DNA of 7,546 nt from Candidatus Kuenenia stuttgartensis. GTDB lineage: Bacteria; Planctomycetota; Planctomycetia; Pirellulales; UBA1268. The stretch is from contig CAMCPF010000141.1 of NCBI GenBank assembly GCA_945876515.1, positions 1 through 7,546 on the forward strand, read 5' to 3'. Position 1 is the first letter of the stretch. The number at the start of each line of letters is the position of its first letter. Positions 1-5,544 of the stretch are shown here, piece by piece. Below the pieces are notes generated by a model. It was not told where the DNA came from and ran no database searches. It was given only the letters and a program-made list of their open reading frames with translations. Both the position numbers and the translations under genes were made by a program.

Positions 1-540
1 GCGAAGCACTGGACGCTCTGCGTCGCGCCGCTCGAGCCGGCCGCGCGGCTGACGCGGCTGTTGTGGGCGATCGATCAGCTCGGCGTGGTTCGCAAGGATC
101 TCCAGCACGTGCTCGTGGGCGCGGGCCCGCTGCTTGACCAGCTCCGCCGCCGGGCCCGGGCCCAGGAGCTCGCCGAGCGGCTGTTCATCGTGCCCGACTG
201 CGACGCGATCGAGGACCTGCTCGGGGAGGTGGCGCTCGTCTGGCAATCGGGGGAGGTCGCCATCGGTGGTGTGCTGCTCGACGGCATGGCCCGCGGGGTG
301 CCTGCGGTCGCGGTGGAGAGCGACCCGGCGCGGGAGTTGATCATCGACGGTGAGACAGGCCGGATCGTGCCGGCGGTGCCCGAAAGTGAGTTTCCGCGGC
401 GGGCCTTCGGGATCCTGGAGGACGCCGAGCTTGCCCGGCGGTTCGGTGCGGCCGGGGCCGCCCGGGCGGCGACCGAGTTTTCCGCGGCAAGGTTCGCGGC
501 CGGACTGCTCGCTGCGGTCAGCCGCGGGGCGTCGCGGTGA
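1..540 (+). CDS. Glycosyltransferase, GT4-like C-terminal part (5' end outside window)
   Basis: The frame is open from the first base and ends at TGA 538-540, giving 179 visible residues (residue 1 = codon 1-3). The sequence fits the nucleotide-sugar-binding C-terminal Rossmann domain of GT-B retaining glycosyltransferases (GT4/Glycos_transf_1). VGAGPLLDQL (39-48) is the usual start of that domain. GGVLLDGMARGVPAV (89-103) is the donor-site segment, followed by the VESDPARELI stretch (105-114) and DGETGRIVP (116-124). The C-terminal helix region with ARRFGAAGAARA is also typical. The classical E-x7-E signature is degenerate: the second Glu is Asp94 and the first aligns with Val or is displaced by one residue next to Glu85. 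By family it would transfer a sugar from an activated donor, probably in envelope polysaccharide or glycan assembly in the cytoplasm. Donor and acceptor cannot be told. The N-terminal acceptor domain lies upstream. It converges on fhcA and overlaps it by 23 nt. Confidence 0.85.
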   Translation, partial: AKHWTLCVAPLEPAARLTRLLWAIDQLGVVRKDLQHVLVGAGPLLDQLRRRARAQELAERLFIVPDCDAIEDLLGEVALVWQSGEVAIGGVLLDGMARGVPAVAVESDPARELIIDGETGRIVPAVPESEFPRRAFGILEDAELARRFGAAGAARAATEFSAARFAAGLLAAVSRGASR

Positions 541-2044
541 GCGTCTGGCCGGCGGGCGTGGCCCGCAGCTGGCCGTCCTCCGTCACCAGCACGCCCGCCT
601 TGAACACCTTCGCGGGCATCGCGAACATCGCCGCCAGATCGCGGCTCGGTCGATAGCAGGCGATGTCGGCGTCGGCGCCGATCCCGAGGTGGCCCTTGTT
701 CGTGAGGCCCGCGATCCGGGCCGGCGCGGCCCGTGTCACGATGCACAACTCCTGCAGCGTGTACTCGCGGTCGAACCCCCGCAGCGGGCTGCGGCTGCGC
801 ACCCTGGGATGGATGCGGTCGAGCGCCTCGCGGCGGAAGGCGGCATCGCCCAGGAGCCGCATCAGGTGCGGGTAGGCCGTGAAGTGCGCGCCGTTGGGGT
901 GGTCGGTCGAGAGCGCCAGCCGCCAGGGGTCGGCCACGCTCAGAAACCACTCCAGGCCGATCGCCCACTGCCAGGCATGGATCAGGTTCTTCTCCTTGTA
1001 GGCGATCGGGAGCACGCCGCAGCCCCCTTCGAGATGAAGGTCGTGCGAGACCAGCGGCACGCCCGTGGCGTGGGCCAAGTGCTCGGCGGCGGCCGAATCG
1101 CCCGTCATCGCCACCGTGCCTCCGAAGAGCACCTGGCCGACGTCGAGCGTGAGGTCCGGGGAGGCGTTGAAGAACTCGACGACCGGCGCCACGCCCGAGC
1201 CGAAAGATCCCTCGTCGAGCTGGCCGCCGGAATAGCTGTGGAACTGCACGTGGGCCAGGTGAGCGCGGCGGCCGACGAGCGACTTCATCGTCTCCAGGAG
1301 CGTCCGCCAGTTGCCGGGCAGGCCGAGGTTCGCGGTGTGGACATGGAGCGGGTGGGGCAGGGCGAGGTCGGTGACGACCTCGGCGAGTCGCTCGAGCAGG
1401 ACGCGGGGTGTGAGCGACTCGCCCGGGAGCGGCGTGTCGAGATCGTGATGGTCGCCCCGGCGGCCCCGCTTCCAGAAGGCCGGCCCGCCGGGGTTGGCCA
1501 CCTTCACGGCCCAGCCACGGCCCACCTCGATCGCGGTGGACACGAGCCGGCGGAGCTCACCGCGGTCATCACGGATCGCCGCCGCGAGCACGTCGGTCTG
1601 GTCGGCAGCGAGGAGATAGATGCCTTTGTCGAGGATCGGCAGTTCGGCGAGCTCGGCGTGGGCGATGCCCGCTGCCGCGGTGGCGATCGCGGCGTCGAAC
1701 ACGGTCGTGTAGCCGAGTGCCGCGTAGAGGGCACCGGTGGCGTGGATCGTGGGCACGGCGGCCGGCGCTTGGCCCCGGCGGCCGCGGGCCAGGTGCGGCG
1801 CAATCCGCCGGCCGTGGGCCACCTTCGGGCCGGCCACGTGGCTGTGGAGGTCGACGCCGCCGGGCATCACCACCAGGCCTCGCGCATCGACTCTGGCAAA
1901 GGCTGCAGCATCGGCGGGCTGAGCCACGATCTTTCCATCCTCGACCCAGAGGTCGGCCACCACACCGTCGCGGCCGTGGGCGGGGTCGTGGAGCGTGCCG
2001 CCCGCAAGCACGAAGCGGTGATGATCGCCGGGCCGGTCCTTCAT
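518..2044 (-). CDS. fhcA: Formyltransferase/hydrolase complex Fhc subunit A (formylmethanofuran dehydrogenase subunit A family)
   Basis: 508 residues, ATG at 2042-2044, stop TGA at 518-520. This is the amidohydrolase-fold subunit that hydrolyses the N-formyl group of formyl-methylofuran to formate in H4MPT-linked C1 oxidation; it acts in the cytoplasm. Family hallmarks in order: PGGVDLHSH (61-69, His67 and His69), VKVANPGG (180-187, Lys181 as candidate carboxylated lysine), LHVHTANLGLPGN (233-245, His234 and His236), HLAHVQFHSYSGG (262-274), GGCGVLPIAYK (340-350), WQWAIGLEW (358-366) and STDHPNG (379-385, Asp381). These match the dinuclear metal site of the FwdA/FmdA/FhcA family; assignment of individual ligands is by analogy. 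The C-terminal GHLGIGADADIA (451-462) is the usual amidohydrolase beta-sandwich return. Length is close to, or slightly below, usual family members. The ATG overlaps the fhcB stop (ATGA), so translation is probably coupled. No fhcD or fhcC follows: the next gene is convergent. Confidence 0.93.
   Translation of the reverse strand: MKDRPGDHHRFVLAGGTLHDPAHGRDGVVADLWVEDGKIVAQPADAAAFARVDARGLVVMPGGVDLHSHVAGPKVAHGRRIAPHLARGRRGQAPAAVPTIHATGALYAALGYTTVFDAAIATAAAGIAHAELAELPILDKGIYLLAADQTDVLAAAIRDDRGELRRLVSTAIEVGRGWAVKVANPGGPAFWKRGRRGDHHDLDTPLPGESLTPRVLLERLAEVVTDLALPHPLHVHTANLGLPGNWRTLLETMKSLVGRRAHLAHVQFHSYSGGQLDEGSFGSGVAPVVEFFNASPDLTLDVGQVLFGGTVAMTGDSAAAEHLAHATGVPLVSHDLHLEGGCGVLPIAYKEKNLIHAWQWAIGLEWFLSVADPWRLALSTDHPNGAHFTAYPHLMRLLGDAAFRREALDRIHPRVRSRSPLRGFDREYTLQELCIVTRAAPARIAGLTNKGHLGIGADADIACYRPSRDLAAMFAMPAKVFKAGVLVTEDGQLRATPAGQTLTATPRG
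547..574 (+). terminator. Possible hairpin after the glycosyltransferase stop (low confidence)
   Basis: Starting 7 nt after the glycosyltransferase stop, GCGGGC (552-557) and GCCCGC (561-566) form a 6-bp stem with a GTG loop, flanked by GGCC (547-550) and GGCC (571-574), which can extend the stem across a bulge. It lies inside the antisense fhcA gene and is not followed by a T-run, so it could be a Rho-type pause or mere codon-driven GC symmetry. Confidence 0.2.
2041..2044 (-). other. ATGA stop/start overlap, fhcB to fhcA
   Basis: The fhcA ATG (2042-2044) overlaps the fhcB TGA (2041-2043) on the minus strand. Coupling would favour balanced synthesis of two subunits of one complex. Confidence 0.9.
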
Positions 2045-3054
2045 CGCGCGGCCCCCGAGCCGGGGTGCTGCCGCACCGCCTCGAGCAGGGCCGCGAGTGA
2101 GGCGGCCGCGGTGGCATGGTCGTCGATCCGCACGACGACGAGTTCACCGGAGCGTGAGACGATCGCCGCCTCGACCGCCGCCGGCAGGTCGCCCACTGCG
2201 AGCACCACGTCGACCTCACCCCGCACAATCATCGCTTCGGCCGTGCACTCCGCCGGTCGGAAGCTCGCCCCCAGTCGGTCGGCGCGGGCGATGCCGCCGG
2301 CGGCGCCATACCGCCAGGTGAGCACGTCTGCCGCAGCGGGACCGCCCCCTCGGCCGCACCAGGGCTCGTCGAGCGGCACCTCGAACGCGGGCCGTTCGTG
2401 GGCGATCGCCCGCACGAGCAGCCGCGTGGCCCAGGCCGCTAGGCCGAGCGGGTCGTCGGCACGAGCGGTGACAAATCCCACGCAGGTCGCGGCCTGGATC
2501 GCCGCGATGAGTTCGCGAGCGTCAGCGCCGAGGCCGGCTGCGGCTGGGTTGTCGCGGCGCGGGTCGTGGCCGAGCAGCATCGCGTGCAGGAGCCGGGCCA
2601 GATCCACGGCCGCCTCGCGCCCCGGCGACAGCTGAGCGCTCGCGCCGGTGACAGGCTCGGGGCCGACGGCGAGCACTCGCCGCGGCTGCCTGCTCGCGAG
2701 CGGCGGAGCGAGAAACGCCTCACGAAAGCCGGGGCGTTGGGTCTCGGGATCACAGAACCACGCCACCACGAGGTCGGCTCGGTCGCGGAGTTCCTCCGGG
2801 TCGGCGGTGATTCCGCCGGCCCGCGTGACGACCGGCCCCAGCGGGCTGGCAAGGTCCGCCATGCCGGTGTCGATGGCGGCGCCGAGCGCCTCGGCCACAT
2901 CGCAGGCGGCCGTGACCGCGTCGGCGGACGCGTCGAGCAGGCCGGTGACGAGCACCCTGCGGGCGGACCGGAGCGCCCCGGCGGCCCGGGCGACTTCCGC
3001 GAGAGCCTCACCTTGGATCCGGACCTGCGCGACTGGCGGTGCAACGCGGCTCAC
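2041..3054 (-). CDS. fhcB: Formyltransferase/hydrolase complex Fhc subunit B (formylmethanofuran dehydrogenase subunit B-like)
   Basis: 337 residues from a GTG start at 3052-3054 to TGA at 2041-2043. The GTG is preferred because it overlaps the stop of the upstream gene (GTGA); further upstream, this frame only reads as a shadow of the DUF1080 gene with no family resemblance. No clear Shine-Dalgarno precedes it, which suits coupled re-initiation. Recognisable FwdB/FhcB features are ALGAAIDTGMAD (56-67), ELRDRADLVVAWFCDP (88-103, matching the RNRADLVV-W-CNP region), ADVLTWRYGAAGG (242-254) and GEVDVVLAVGDLP (279-291). Archaeal FwdB/FmdB carries an N-terminal iron-sulfur motif and a tungsto- or molybdopterin site; here no CxxC cluster exists (Cys at 51, 101, 191, 233 and 270 only). 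That fits the bacterial FhcB, described as a non-redox structural subunit of the FhcABCD complex. It lies directly upstream of fhcA with a 4-nt overlap. It is short for the family, so an N-terminal truncation is possible. Confidence 0.86.
   Translation of the reverse strand: MSRVAPPVAQVRIQGEALAEVARAAGALRSARRVLVTGLLDASADAVTAACDVAEALGAAIDTGMADLASPLGPVVTRAGGITADPEELRDRADLVVAWFCDPETQRPGFREAFLAPPLASRQPRRVLAVGPEPVTGASAQLSPGREAAVDLARLLHAMLLGHDPRRDNPAAAGLGADARELIAAIQAATCVGFVTARADDPLGLAAWATRLLVRAIAHERPAFEVPLDEPWCGRGGGPAAADVLTWRYGAAGGIARADRLGASFRPAECTAEAMIVRGEVDVVLAVGDLPAAVEAAIVSRSGELVVVRIDDHATAAASLAALLEAVRQHPGSGAAR
3051..3054 (-). other. GTGA stop/start overlap, DUF1080 to fhcB
   Basis: The fhcB GTG start (3052-3054) and the DUF1080 TGA stop (3051-3053) share bases on the minus strand. 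This is the classical layout for translational coupling by re-initiation. It implies that both genes sit on one mRNA although one product is secreted and the other cytosolic. Confidence 0.75.
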
Positions 3055-4070
3055 GACTTGGGCAGGACCCAGATGTTGCGATACCGCACCGGGTTGCCAT
3101 GGTCCTGGAGGTAGAGCGGCCCGACCGTCTTGTCCTTGCCGTCGCGGCCGGCGGGCGTGACCTTCGGCACCTCGACGTCGTCGTGAATCAACACGCCGTT
3201 GTGGCGGACGGTGAGCCGCGCCTCCTTCACCTTCTTGTCGCCCTCGTACTTCGGCGACGTCACCTCGACGTCGTAGGTCTGCCACGAGAGCGGCGGCAGG
3301 CACATGTTCACGCTCGGGGCGGCCACCGAATAGATCCCGCCGCACTCGTTGTTCTTGCCCTCGAGGCCGAAGCTGTCGAGCATCTGTACCTCGTAGCGGC
3401 CCTGGAAGTAGGCCCCGCTGTTGCCCCGGCCCTGGCCCCGGGCCGTGGGCTGGTAGGGCAGCAGAAACTCGACGTGCCACGTGGCGTCGCCAAACTCCTG
3501 CTTCGTGGCCACGCCCTGCATCAAGAGGCCGTCGTCGGTGAGCTTCGGGTTCACGAGCGTCTGGGTCTCGTCAATGGGGCCAGTGCCGTCGAAGATCACG
3601 ACCGCGCCCGCGGGCGGGGCGGCCCCGAGCGTGGGGCTCTTCCGCTCGACCTTCGGCAGCGTGGCGATCGCGGAGCCGGCATCGTCGAGCACCACGAGCG
3701 ACCCGCCCCGGATCTCGCCCTTGCGCTTTGCGCCGCCGAGGTCCACGCCCTCGAGCTTCACGAGCTCTCCCTCGCGCACACCGCTTCCCGTGATCTTGTC
3801 CGGGGGCGTCCAGCCGGCGCCTGGCAGGCCGCCGGGATAGGCGACCGCGTCGAACTTTCCGTCGCCCAGGGCCACCACCTGCACGCCGTATTTCGCCTCG
3901 CCAGCCTCGTGCTTCACCACGCCCTCGTACTCGCCCTGGAAGGGGAAGTCGGCATCGGCGGCCGCTGGGTCGGTGTAAACCTGCTTGCCGGCCGGCGCGG
4001 CGAGGGCGGACGTCAGCGAAACGAGCGCCGTCAAGGTGAACAGGCACACAAGTTGGAAGGCACGACGCAT
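3051..4070 (-). CDS. Secreted DUF1080 (3-keto-disaccharide hydrolase family) protein
   Basis: 339 residues, ATG at 4068-4070, stop TGA at 3051-3053. The start is set by a GAGGAG ribosome binding site 7 nt upstream and by a good Sec signal peptide: MRR, a hydrophobic core to about residue 20, and an ALA-A cleavage site near residue 24. Residues 30-150 form an N-terminal segment with FQGEYEGVV (44-52) and AYPGGLPGAGW (77-87), commonly seen ahead of DUF1080 in Planctomycetes. Residues about 155-336 are the DUF1080 domain (PF06439, concanavalin-like fold), with GNSGAYFQGRYEVQMLDSFG (216-235), CGGIY (243-247) and LYLQDHGNPVRYRNIW (319-334). Some family members hydrolyse 3-keto-disaccharides or glucosides, so a role in sugar processing outside the cytoplasm is plausible; the substrate here is unknown. 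It is separated from the upstream DUF1552 gene by 77 nt and overlaps fhcB by 4 nt, a surprising partner for an exported protein. Confidence 0.9.
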   Translation of the reverse strand: MRRAFQLVCLFTLTALVSLTSALAAPAGKQVYTDPAAADADFPFQGEYEGVVKHEAGEAKYGVQVVALGDGKFDAVAYPGGLPGAGWTPPDKITGSGVREGELVKLEGVDLGGAKRKGEIRGGSLVVLDDAGSAIATLPKVERKSPTLGAAPPAGAVVIFDGTGPIDETQTLVNPKLTDDGLLMQGVATKQEFGDATWHVEFLLPYQPTARGQGRGNSGAYFQGRYEVQMLDSFGLEGKNNECGGIYSVAAPSVNMCLPPLSWQTYDVEVTSPKYEGDKKVKEARLTVRHNGVLIHDDVEVPKVTPAGRDGKDKTVGPLYLQDHGNPVRYRNIWVLPKS

Positions 4071-4077
4071 GCAAGGG

Positions 4078-4083
4078 CTCCTC
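4078..4083 (-). promoter_or_regulatory. Ribosome binding site of the DUF1080 gene
   Basis: On the minus strand GAGGAG stands 7 nt before the ATG at 4068-4070. It is the strongest Shine-Dalgarno sequence in the window and fixes the start directly before the signal peptide. Confidence 0.75.
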
Positions 4084-4105
4084 GGGGTGGAGATGGGATA
4101 GCACG

Positions 4106-4135
4106 AGTATGCCCGACCGCCGGCCCCGGCGAAAA
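4106..4135 (-). promoter_or_regulatory. Weak candidate internal promoter ahead of DUF1080-fhcB-fhcA
   Basis: On the minus strand TTTTCG (4130-4135) and CATACT (4106-4111) are separated by 18 nt and agree with the sigma70 -35 and -10 consensus at 3/6 and 4/6 positions. Transcription would start near 4099 and give a leader of about 28 nt carrying the GAGGAG site. The 77-nt gap is one of only two places in the leftward series where an internal promoter could sit outside coding sequence. The match is weak and could be chance. Confidence 0.2.
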
Positions 4136-4147
4136 CGCCCGCGCAGC

Positions 4148-5470
4148 TCAGGCCAGCCCCGCGAGCGGGCCTTCGCCGCAGTAGTCGGGGTTGCCGAAGC
4201 GGGTCAGCGAGTGGTGGCCCATCGCCCGGGCCAGTGAGACGAGCAGCCGGTTGTGCGACACGCCGGGGAACTGCAGGGCCCGGCCCGTCTGGAAGCCGAG
4301 GCCGCCGCCGACCAAGAGCCAGGGGATGTCCTCGTGGGAGTGGGAGTTGCCTTCGCCGAGCTCGTTCGTCCAGAGGATGGTGGTGTGGTCCAGCATCGAG
4401 CCCGAGCCGCCGGGCTCGGGCGTCTCGGCCAGCCGCTGGGCGAGGTGGGCGATCTCGCCGGCGTACCAGATGTTGATCTTCGTGAGCTTCTCCTGGGCGG
4501 CGGCGTTGGAGTTGGGCTCGTGGGAGAGGCCGTGCTGGCCCTCGTCGATGCCCAGCCACTTCATCCGCGGCTCACCGACGGAGTTGGTGTATTGGAGCGT
4601 GGCCACCCGCGTGAAGTCGGCCGCCAGGGCCGCCACGACCAACTCGATCTGCATCCGGCTGACCCGCGGCATGTGGTCGTTCTCATCGAGGATGCCCTGC
4701 TCGAGCGTGGGCACGGCGTGGGCCACCACCTCGCGGTGGGCCGCCAGTTCCTGCTCGAAGCCCCGCACGAGCGCCGCGTGCTCCTCCAGGATCCGGCGGT
4801 CCTCGGCGGGCAGCGAGGCCGAGACCGCGGCCAGGTCCTCGTGGATCTCGTCGAGCACGCTCTTCAGGCTCTCCCGATCGCGGCTCTGGCCGTAGAGCTT
4901 GTCGAACATCTGGTAGGGGTCGTCGACGGGCGTCACGGGCTTGTTTGCCCCGGCGTAGACCATCCGCGTCCAGGTGTCGGCCCGATTGGGCACCAGCACG
5001 CCGTACTCGAGCGAGCCGAACCGCGTGGTCGTCTCGGGCCGGCTCTGGAGGAAGCCGCGGATCTCCTGGTCGATCGAGCGGCCGCTGGCCCAGCCGGCCG
5101 GCGTCTCACCGCCGCCCTGGATGTTGCCGGGGAAGAGCTCGATCCCCGTCAGCAGGCAGCCGATGCCCCGCATGTGGCCGTCACCGTCGCCCCGAACCTT
5201 GTTGTGCACGCCCTTGAGCGTGAGCAGCCGGCCCTTGTAGGGCGTGAGCGGCTGGAGGATCGGGGGCAGTTCGCGGTCGGCGAACGACCCCTCCCCCTCG
5301 GGCCAGAAGTTTTTCTTCACCGTGCCGTCAGGGGTGAAGACGATCACCAGCCGCTGTTTCGGCCCGGTGGCCGCGGCGGCCAGGCTCGGCAGATTGCCGA
5401 GGAAGGGGAGCACGGCCGAGCCGATCCCGAGCCGCTCGAGGAGTTTCCGACGGGTGAGTCGCTGGGTCAT
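4148..5470 (-). CDS. DUF1552 protein, Tat-exported
   Basis: 440 residues, ATG at 5468-5470, stop TGA at 4148-4150. The start is supported by GGAG 8 nt upstream and by a Tat-type signal: TRRKLLE (6-12), then a hydrophobic stretch GIGSAVLPFLG (15-25) and an Ala-rich cleavage zone LAAAATG (30-36). Readable family landmarks are RLVIVFTPDGT (40-50), GVHNKVRGDGDGHMRGIG (87-104), EYGVLV (155-160), RMQIELVVAALAADFTRVAT (272-291), the HXXSHH-region segment HGLSHE (313-318), LTKIN (329-333) and WTNELGEGNSHSHEDIPW (367-384). DUF1552 (PF07586) is common in Planctomycetes and Verrucomicrobia, usually just downstream of a DUF1592/DUF1588 gene, as here (74-nt gap). Its C-terminal layout recalls DUF1501/sulfatase-like proteins, but the biochemical function is unknown. 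Export by Tat suggests folding, perhaps with a cofactor, before translocation. The last His of the name-giving motif is Glu318. Confidence 0.92.
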   Translation of the reverse strand: MTQRLTRRKLLERLGIGSAVLPFLGNLPSLAAAATGPKQRLVIVFTPDGTVKKNFWPEGEGSFADRELPPILQPLTPYKGRLLTLKGVHNKVRGDGDGHMRGIGCLLTGIELFPGNIQGGGETPAGWASGRSIDQEIRGFLQSRPETTTRFGSLEYGVLVPNRADTWTRMVYAGANKPVTPVDDPYQMFDKLYGQSRDRESLKSVLDEIHEDLAAVSASLPAEDRRILEEHAALVRGFEQELAAHREVVAHAVPTLEQGILDENDHMPRVSRMQIELVVAALAADFTRVATLQYTNSVGEPRMKWLGIDEGQHGLSHEPNSNAAAQEKLTKINIWYAGEIAHLAQRLAETPEPGGSGSMLDHTTILWTNELGEGNSHSHEDIPWLLVGGGLGFQTGRALQFPGVSHNRLLVSLARAMGHHSLTRFGNPDYCGEGPLAGLA

Positions 5471-5478
5471 GGGGGAGT

Positions 5479-5482
5479 CTCC
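5479..5482 (-). promoter_or_regulatory. Ribosome binding site of the DUF1552 gene
   Basis: On the minus strand GGAG stands 8 nt before the ATG at 5468-5470. It decides the start in favour of the Met that precedes the Tat signal over the much longer open frame that continues upstream. Confidence 0.65.
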
Positions 5483-5497
5483 GTGTCTTGTGCACGA

Positions 5498-5512
5498 ACC
5501 GCCGGGGGCGGT
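5498..5512 (-). other. Perfect small inverted repeat between the DUF1592 and DUF1552 genes
   Basis: ACCGCC and GGCGGT form a perfect 6-bp stem with a 3-nt loop, 28 nt before the DUF1552 start on the transcribed strand. A second, shorter repeat, AAGCC/GGCTT (5515-5526), lies next to it. No T-run follows on the minus strand, so this is not a standard intrinsic terminator. It could be an mRNA processing or stability hairpin, or chance in GC-rich DNA. Confidence 0.3.
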
Positions 5513-5544
5513 GAAAGCCTCGGCTTCGGAAGGGACAGCCCTCC

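Noticed and set aside
350..2635. Rightward open frame of 761 codons across fhcA and fhcB
   Set aside because: Its low-complexity Arg/Gly/Ala translation matches no family, and it lies opposite two genes with strong motifs.
3055..3480. Upstream extension of the fhcB frame
   Set aside because: The extra residues are Arg/Gly/Pro-rich, overlap the conserved end of the DUF1080 domain and show no FwdB-like cysteine motif, so the GTG at 3054 is the better start.
4118..4131. CGCCGG/CCGGCG inverted repeat as a terminator between DUF1552 and DUF1080
   Set aside because: On the transcribed strand the T-run comes before the hairpin and not after it, and the stem has only a 2-nt loop as written, so it does not fit an intrinsic terminator.
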